Source: Micavibrio sp.
Lineage (GTDB): Bacteria > Pseudomonadota > Alphaproteobacteria > Micavibrionales > Micavibrionaceae
NCBI GenBank assembly: GCA_002695035.1
Contig: NZNU01000034.1
Span: 1-33,399, forward strand
Length of the DNA stretch: 33,399 nucleotides
Direction: 5' to 3'
The translations under genes were made by a program, and so were the position numbers. Under the pieces are notes generated by a model, which was not told the DNA's origin, made no database searches, and saw only the letters and a program-made list of their open reading frames with translations. Of this stretch, positions 28,981 through 33,399 are shown piece after piece (the stretch's first letter is position 1; each line of letters opens with the position of its first letter).

Positions 28981-29295
28981 ATGTTATCTCAAAATTACTG
29001 GCGTTATACATTTTGTGACCCATCCATTGAGGATGAGGAAAAACTACGCCGACTTGAGTTGTTTTCAGAAGATTTGGCTGGCTTTGAGATTGATATTTCT
29101 TTAGGCAAAGCGCCGACACCCTTGCAGGAAGAATTTTATCGTCGCTGTTATGACATAGATAGGCTTCATCCTGCATATTTGCAGTTTACTCCCGAAGCCG
29201 AGCGCTATACGGAAGTGTTAAACCGTGTCGCAGATGGAATGTTTAGTCTCTTTGCCAGACAAAAAGAGATGCGAATGTGGATGCCCGTCATTTAA
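28981..29295 (+). CDS. Hypothetical 104-residue protein
   Basis: The soluble product is rich in aromatic and charged residues, starting MLSQNYWRYTFCDPSIEDEE, with PTPLQEEFYRRCYDIDRLHP in the middle. There is no signal peptide or membrane helix. AAGGAG and GGGAGG precede the ATG, so translation is strongly supported. It lies after murA and directly before UPF0262, the position where related genomes commonly carry a DUF2948 gene and hisD. I do not recognise it as either. Function unknown. Confidence 0.65.
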   Translation: MLSQNYWRYTFCDPSIEDEEKLRRLELFSEDLAGFEIDISLGKAPTPLQEEFYRRCYDIDRLHPAYLQFTPEAERYTEVLNRVADGMFSLFARQKEMRMWMPVI

Positions 29296-29346
29296 GTGGA
29301 AACCACCCCCTCGCATTCCACAGTGTTCGGATGTAGACTTGGCAAC

Positions 29347-29844
29347 ATGAATGCCGAGAAAACCCTATCAGATATATATGAGATTACGCTTTTAACGCCG
29401 CAATCTGTCAGATATGCGCCTGTCGTCCAGCATGAGCGCGAACTGGCCTTAAAAGCTCTGAAGGAAAGTGGTTGTTTCCCGTCTTTGGAAAAAAAACATA
29501 AACCTTATAACCTGTCCATAGCTCTAGAGAAGAATGCACTTTCTCTGAAATTTACTTCTGTGGACGGGGATCTGTCGAGAGCTTTCACTTTGCCTTTACG
29601 AAGTCTGAAAAGCTTTATCAAAGACTATTTCCTGATTGTCGAGAGCTATGAGCAGGCCAAATATGCCGGCGGAGCACGTCTTGAATCTATAGATATGGCA
29701 CGTCGCGGCATCCATAACGAAGCAGCTGATTTTCTGCGACAAAAACTGTCCTCGCGACTTGAGATGAACGAGGATACTGCGCGCGCGCTATTCACCCTGA
29801 TTTGTGTGTTGCATATCGGGCAGGTGAGGGGACCACGTATATGA
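29347..29844 (+). CDS. UPF0262 family protein
   Basis: Conserved alphaproteobacterial family of unknown function. The 165 residues show the family signatures VVQHERELALKALKESGCF, SFIKDYFLIVESYEQA, and the C-terminal SIDMARRGIHNEAADFLRQK with ARALFTLICVLH. I start at ATG 29347, close to the family N-terminus. A GTG at 29296 would add 17 residues and start directly at the preceding stop codon. Neither start has a strong ribosome site. The stop overlaps the phosphatase ATG (ATGA), the typical coupling in this conserved group. Confidence 0.88.
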   Translation: MNAEKTLSDIYEITLLTPQSVRYAPVVQHERELALKALKESGCFPSLEKKHKPYNLSIALEKNALSLKFTSVDGDLSRAFTLPLRSLKSFIKDYFLIVESYEQAKYAGGARLESIDMARRGIHNEAADFLRQKLSSRLEMNEDTARALFTLICVLHIGQVRGPRI

Positions 29845-30278
29845 TAGAGCATAAAACCATGCAAATTTTATGCGTATGTGATGAGAACACTACGCGCTCT
29901 GTACTGCTTGAACATCACCTTGAATCGTTAGGTTTTAACCACGTATCATCTGTGGGTATTGCACCAGCCTCATTTTCTAATCCTTTGGTTGAGGAAATAT
30001 TGGCAGCAGAAAATATAAACATAGCTGCCGAAGACCCCGAAAGCGTGGAAGACGTTGATTTAGATGCGTTTGATCTGATTATAAGTTTATCAAAAAAAGC
30101 TTATGAGTATTTGAAGCTCTTGAAGGCGCAAGGGGGTTTAGGCGACGCAGAGCTTGAATATTGGGATATAGCCTCCCCGCCACCCTTTGGAGAAATTACG
30201 CGCGCGCAACTTTTGGAGGGGTACATGCGTATATATGAAGACATAAAAGCCCATACAAAAAACCGTTTCGATGTATAG
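29841..30278 (+). CDS. Low-molecular-weight phosphotyrosine phosphatase-like protein
   Basis: The 145-residue protein has an LMWPTP/ArsC-type N-terminus with a P-loop C-x5-R at Cys13-Arg19 (VCDENTTRS). The family's usual glycine in CxGNxCR is replaced by Glu (CDEN), and the C-terminal general acid loop reads YWDIASPPP instead of the common DPxG. Dephosphorylation or arsenate reduction is therefore uncertain. I chose ATG 29841, which overlaps the UPF0262 stop and follows GAGGGG; an in-frame start at 29802 would overlap UPF0262 more deeply. UPF0262 - phosphatase - infA - maf is a conserved alphaproteobacterial order. Confidence 0.78.
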   Translation: MIEHKTMQILCVCDENTTRSVLLEHHLESLGFNHVSSVGIAPASFSNPLVEEILAAENINIAAEDPESVEDVDLDAFDLIISLSKKAYEYLKLLKAQGGLGDAELEYWDIASPPPFGEITRAQLLEGYMRIYEDIKAHTKNRFDV

Positions 30279-30302
30279 GCGGGCTTGATGTTCAAGAAGT
30301 CG

Positions 30303-30330
30303 TTGAAAAATTTGCCTGTATCCGTATATT
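30303..30330 (+). promoter_or_regulatory. Promoter of infA
   Basis: TTGAAA (30303-30308), 16 bases, TATATT (30325-30330). The predicted start near 30337 gives a 32-base leader with AAGGAG before the infA ATG. Confidence 0.55.
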
Positions 30331-30368
30331 AGGCAAGAGTCTTTACCACGAAAACACTAAGGAGATAC

Positions 30369-30587
30369 ATGGCTAAGGAAGATTTAATGGAATTCAAGGG
30401 TGTTGTGACGGAAGTCCTGCCTAATACAATGTTCCGCGTGAAGCTGGAAAATGACCACGAAATACTGGCACATACTGCCGGCAAGATGCGTCGTCACAGA
30501 ATTCGCGTTTTACAGGGTGATACCGTTGTTGTTGAGATGACCCCTTACGATTTATCAAAAGGCCGCATTATCTTCCGTGAAAAATAA
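30369..30587 (+). CDS. infA: Translation initiation factor IF-1
   Basis: The 72-residue OB-fold protein binds the ribosomal A site during initiation. The sequence is canonical: [36 protein letters not shown], and [13 protein letters not shown] near the end. AAGGAG lies seven bases before the ATG. It overlaps the maf start by 11 bases, which couples the two genes. Confidence 0.98.
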   Translation: MAKEDLMEFKGVVTEVLPNTMFRVKLENDHEILAHTAGKMRRHRIRVLQGDTVVVEMTPYDLSKGRIIFREK

Positions 30588-31182
30588 GCAGGCCACGCAC
30601 AGCCCCTTTATTCTTGCCTCGGCCTCTAAAGGCCGGGCAGAGCTGATTGAAATGATGGGGCTTACACCCTCCCGGATTATACCCGCTGACATTGATGAAA
30701 CTGAAAAGCCCGGCGAATTACCACGCCCACTTGCGCTGCGTCTGGCTGAAGGTAAAGCAAATGCTGTTCAAAATATGCTGGGGGCTGATCAGAATAATAA
30801 TTTTATCCTTGCCGCAGATACGGTCGTAGCATGCGGCAGACGTCTTTTGCCCAAGGCAGAAACAGAAGACCAAGCCAGATATTGCATGAAAATGATATCG
30901 GGCCGCCGCCATAAGATTTATGGCGGAATTTCGATTATTGCCCCGGACGGCAAACAGATATCACGTGTGATTGTGACCACAGTGTCTTTCAAAAGACTGA
31001 CACAAGATGAGATAGACTGGTTTATTGAAACGGGCGACTGGGAAGGGAAGGCAGGCGGGTATGCCGTGCAGGGGAAAGCCTCTGTTTTCGTGAAATTCAT
31101 TCAGGGGTCGCATTCAAATATTGTAGGACTGTCCTGCTATGATACAATTGCCATGTTAAAAGGTCTTGGCTTTAAGCTTTAA
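30577..31182 (+). CDS. Maf-like nucleoside triphosphate pyrophosphatase
   Basis: House-cleaning enzyme that hydrolyses non-canonical or excess nucleoside triphosphates. The 201-residue protein has [18 protein letters not shown] (about 11-28), [31 protein letters not shown] and [12 protein letters not shown], which fit the Maf/YhdE group; dTTP/UTP specificity is likely from GYAVQG but not certain. It starts at GTG 30577 inside the infA end, where no ribosome site is visible, so translation is presumably coupled. The RNase G gene follows after 39 bases. Confidence 0.93.
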   Translation: MKNKQATHSPFILASASKGRAELIEMMGLTPSRIIPADIDETEKPGELPRPLALRLAEGKANAVQNMLGADQNNNFILAADTVVACGRRLLPKAETEDQARYCMKMISGRRHKIYGGISIIAPDGKQISRVIVTTVSFKRLTQDEIDWFIETGDWEGKAGGYAVQGKASVFVKFIQGSHSNIVGLSCYDTIAMLKGLGFKL

Positions 31183-31221
31183 TTGCGTGTCTTGCCCAAA
31201 TTCTGAATAAGGGGAAATTCT

Positions 31222-32445
31222 TTGGATATTTTAATAGATGAAATGGATGGCAGCCTGTGGGTTGCCGCCGTTGATAAAAATAAAATTCGTGGGCTTGAGG
31301 TTGACCCTGTCACGGAAGAAGTGCGCTGGGGCTCTCTCTACTGGGCACAGGTGGCGCGCATTGATGCAAAACTGGATGCAGCATTTGTATCACTGGATGG
31401 TGATAATCAGGGAATTTTGCAAAGCGGAGATTTGCGCATAAAGCAAGATGGCGAAATTTACAAAGGCGGTGACTTGCCAATAGGTAAACTATTATCGCCC
31501 GGTGATTTTATTCTTGTACAAACAAAAGATGGAAAACTGAACCATCCTGCCGAAGACAGTGCTTTTGATACTAAATTACCCAAAGTGACGATGAACATCG
31601 CCATTCAGGGGCGCTACCTGATCTATACACCCTTTGAAGAAGGAAATCGTATCTCAAAGCGTATTCGAAAGGCCGAGCTTCGTGCACAATTGCAGGAGAT
31701 GCTGGAAGATCTTGTTGGTTGCGATGCATGTATTTTAAGAGCTGCTGCAGCCAATACCCAGACTGACATAATAAAGCGTGAACATAAACTACTCGGCTCC
31801 ATGTGGGAGCAACTTGAAAAGCATGCGGAAGGCAGCAAACCTCAGTTGATTATGCTAGGCCCTGATGCGGTGCAAAGAACTTTGAGCGATATGTCGTCAC
31901 ATCATGTTGACACGATAGAGATTGTAACGATGGATGTAATGCAAGAAGTCGAGGAATGGTGCGAATTATTCGCCCCCGAATTTGTGACCAAAATCACACC
32001 CGTTGAGCTGGAGAATCCATATGATAATCTGGCCCTCTACGATTACAGGGATATCCTTGACCAGATAGACTTATTGTTTCAGCCTTATGCTATACTGGAA
32101 GGGGGGTCAAATATCGTAATACAGCAAACAGCCGCCCTTACAGCCATAGATGTAAACCGCGGTGCAGATTCTGACAGTATATTAAATATTAACCGCAAGG
32201 CTGCGGAGGAAGCAGCCCGCCAGATACGCATCCGCAATCTAGGCGGTATTATTATGGTTGATTTCCTCAAAATGAAATCAGATGCGGAGCGCAAACAGCT
32301 TTTTAAACATCTTTCTGAAATGTGCGACAATGACCCATGCACTGTACAACTTCACGGTTTTACAAAACTCGGATTAATGGAAATGACACGACATCAAAGA
32401 ACGCCATCCCTGTCTGAGAGATTTGAAAGTTCTCAGATTTCATAG
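31222..32445 (+). CDS. rng: Ribonuclease E/G family endoribonuclease (RNase G-like)
   Basis: Endoribonuclease for rRNA/mRNA processing. The 407-residue protein has an S1-like RNA-binding domain (about 35-110, with VARIDAKLDAAFVSLDGD), a 5' sensor and DNase I-like region, and catalytic metal ligands Asp310 (TAIDVNRG) and Asp347 (MVDFLKM). It ends at EMTRHQRTPSLSERF plus eight residues, just where E. coli-type enzymes continue into the zinc-link CPxC motif, so that motif is missing. Short forms without zinc link next to maf are common in alphaproteobacteria. I start at TTG 31222, with AAGGGG upstream and the family N-terminus directly following. A yacG gene, usual next, is absent. Confidence 0.9.
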   Translation: MDILIDEMDGSLWVAAVDKNKIRGLEVDPVTEEVRWGSLYWAQVARIDAKLDAAFVSLDGDNQGILQSGDLRIKQDGEIYKGGDLPIGKLLSPGDFILVQTKDGKLNHPAEDSAFDTKLPKVTMNIAIQGRYLIYTPFEEGNRISKRIRKAELRAQLQEMLEDLVGCDACILRAAAANTQTDIIKREHKLLGSMWEQLEKHAEGSKPQLIMLGPDAVQRTLSDMSSHHVDTIEIVTMDVMQEVEEWCELFAPEFVTKITPVELENPYDNLALYDYRDILDQIDLLFQPYAILEGGSNIVIQQTAALTAIDVNRGADSDSILNINRKAAEEAARQIRIRNLGGIIMVDFLKMKSDAERKQLFKHLSEMCDNDPCTVQLHGFTKLGLMEMTRHQRTPSLSERFESSQIS

Positions 32446-32458
32446 AAGTTAATAACAT

Positions 32459-32494
32459 AAGAAAACCCCGGCCTGCTAACAACCGGGGTTTCTT
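32459..32494. terminator. Bidirectional terminator after RNase G
   Basis: GAAAACCCCGG, loop CCTGCTAACAA, CCGGGGTTTC. The strong GC core and A/T flanks suit both the rightward RNase G operon and the leftward PRC-barrel gene, whose stop is 20 bases away. Confidence 0.88.
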
Positions 32495-32513
32495 ATTTGG
32501 GGGTAAGATAGAT

Positions 32514-33377
32514 TTATCTGCCGATAGTTACAATCCCATCAACATTTTGATCGCTATTTAGTGTCACATAATTTGTCTGAACATCGTTTGTCAAACGTGT
32601 GTAACTATCCATATCAGTTCCGCTCAGATTAGATACTGTAACAGCATCACCATTCATGCTTATCTGATTTGTAGGTACCAAATATTCTTTAGCACCAAAA
32701 CCAAGGATACCACCACGCTCAACTACAGCATATGTGTCACCTGATGCTGAATTAGATACAACACGATTGACGGTTCCAACTCTGCCATTGGCTGAGTTGT
32801 AAATTGTTTGACCATCTATGTCATCAACGATCACAGTTGATCCTGTTGATGTGTTGGCGGCTGTATTGATATTGGCCATGTTGTTAGCATTTGCAGAGAT
32901 ATCAGCATCGGCATTAACACCTGATGAGGCAGAATAGCTTGTTCCATTATCCATTCTGTCTTCCATGCGGTCTTCTCTTGCATCGGCACGTTCCTCCGCG
33001 CGCTCTTCAAGTCTGTCAGCGCGCTCCTCAAGACGTTGGTTACGCTCTTCCATGCGATCTTCCATCATCTCTGCACGGTCTTCAGCGCGATCTAATTGAT
33101 TTTCGATCATATTGGCCTGTGCTTCGGTACCGAAGCGCTCTTCTAGTTCTGCTACGCGCTCAAGGCATACTTCAGAATTGTTATTTGTTTGTGCGTCCAT
33201 CGCAGCATCAAGCTCTGAATTGTAATCAGCGCGATCATCAGCATTTAAAGCTGATACGTCAACACTGGCTTGAAGGCTGTTAATAGCGGATGCGCATGTT
33301 GCTGCATTTGCTGCACCTGCGGCTGACATTGTCAGGATAAGGGCAGAAGCTGCGAGTGTAAATTTAGTCGTTTTCAT
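32514..33377 (-). CDS. Secreted protein with charged coiled coil and PRC-barrel domain
   Basis: The 287-residue precursor has a Sec signal peptide with a predicted AxA cleavage after residue 25 (AANA). Next comes a helical N-terminal part with two Cys (28 and about 78) that could form a disulphide, then a long, highly charged Glu/Arg coiled coil at about 96-145, built of repeats of the form ER-x-E-R-L/M/A-EE-R (for example DRMEERNQRLEERADRLEER). A Ser/Asn/Ala-rich linker follows, and the C-terminus (about 180-262) resembles a PRC-barrel (DIDGQTIYNSANGRVGTVNR and GFGAKEYLVPTNQI). PRC-barrels are found in photosynthetic reaction centre H subunits and many stress or envelope proteins. Periplasmic location is predicted; function unknown. 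It is flanked by a shared terminator. Confidence 0.82.
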   Translation of the reverse strand: MKTTKFTLAASALILTMSAAGAANAATCASAINSLQASVDVSALNADDRADYNSELDAAMDAQTNNNSEVCLERVAELEERFGTEAQANMIENQLDRAEDRAEMMEDRMEERNQRLEERADRLEERAEERADAREDRMEDRMDNGTSYSASSGVNADADISANANNMANINTAANTSTGSTVIVDDIDGQTIYNSANGRVGTVNRVVSNSASGDTYAVVERGGILGFGAKEYLVPTNQISMNGDAVTVSNLSGTDMDSYTRLTNDVQTNYVTLNSDQNVDGIVTIGR

Positions 33378-33399
33378 TTTTAGTCTCTCTCATTTAAAA

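Noticed and set aside
32924-33283. 119-codon plus-strand frame
   Set aside because: It is the antisense shadow of the repetitive Glu/Arg coiled coil in the PRC-barrel gene.

Overview
The window reads as the chromosome of an alphaproteobacterium of moderate, slightly AT-leaning base composition. The evidence is gene order and family content: an lpxC-bamD-recN-ligA block, a DUF1476 (F1FO-ATPase zeta inhibitor) gene divergent from purC-purS, a glycine cleavage operon with the two-subunit P-protein (gcvPA and gcvPB), and a murA / UPF0262 / low-molecular-weight phosphatase / infA / maf / RNase G block. The species cannot be fixed from sequence alone. A deep-branching Rhodospirillales- or Micavibrio-like lineage is possible but unproven.

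Layout. (1) 1-860: the 5' part of a tyrosine integrase, cut by the window edge, lies just downstream of a tRNA-Met(CAT) gene in the same orientation. This is the usual edge of a tRNA-integrated element extending off the left side, where ftsZ would normally precede lpxC. (2) 930-6701: lpxC, bamD, recN and ligA, covering lipid A synthesis, outer-membrane assembly and DNA repair/replication. (3) 6688-10310: a lysophospholipase-like hydrolase, purQ and the ATPase zeta inhibitor on the minus strand, divergent from purC-purS. purQ has been separated from purS and inverted. (4) 10336-16818: gcvT, gcvH, a two-helix membrane protein, gcvPA, an alpha/beta hydrolase, a YgjV-like membrane protein and gcvPB. 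A minus-strand pair of microprotein genes (36 and 41 residues, both with good ribosome binding sites) sits inside the cluster; the 41-residue gene has an EcfG-type stress promoter. (5) 16844-21946: a basic Ala/Ser-rich small protein that may be leaderless, an Rmd1/DUF155 protein, xthA, an alpha/beta-hydrolase-fold lipoprotein whose nucleophile position is Asp instead of Ser, a 95-residue unknown and an ABC exporter. (6) 21986-23291: an orphan minus-strand gene behind an excellent sigma-54 promoter match, a decayed-looking stretch, and tRNA-Thr(GGT). (7) 23446-26680: an AidB-like acyl-CoA dehydrogenase and a LamG-plus-SGNH esterase that resembles phage tail or polysaccharide-active proteins. 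(8) 26763-32495: a small basic protein, dcd, murA, an unknown, UPF0262, phosphatase, infA, maf and RNase G, closed by a strong terminator. (9) 32514-33377: a secreted PRC-barrel protein with a long charged coiled coil.

Most genes are housekeeping. The points most worth following are the integrase-tRNA boundary, the microprotein pair with its EcfG promoter inside the gcv cluster, the sigma-54-controlled orphan, the Ser-to-Asp change in the lipoprotein hydrolase, and the possible leaderless basic protein. I found no CRISPR array, no transposase and no recognisable defence system.
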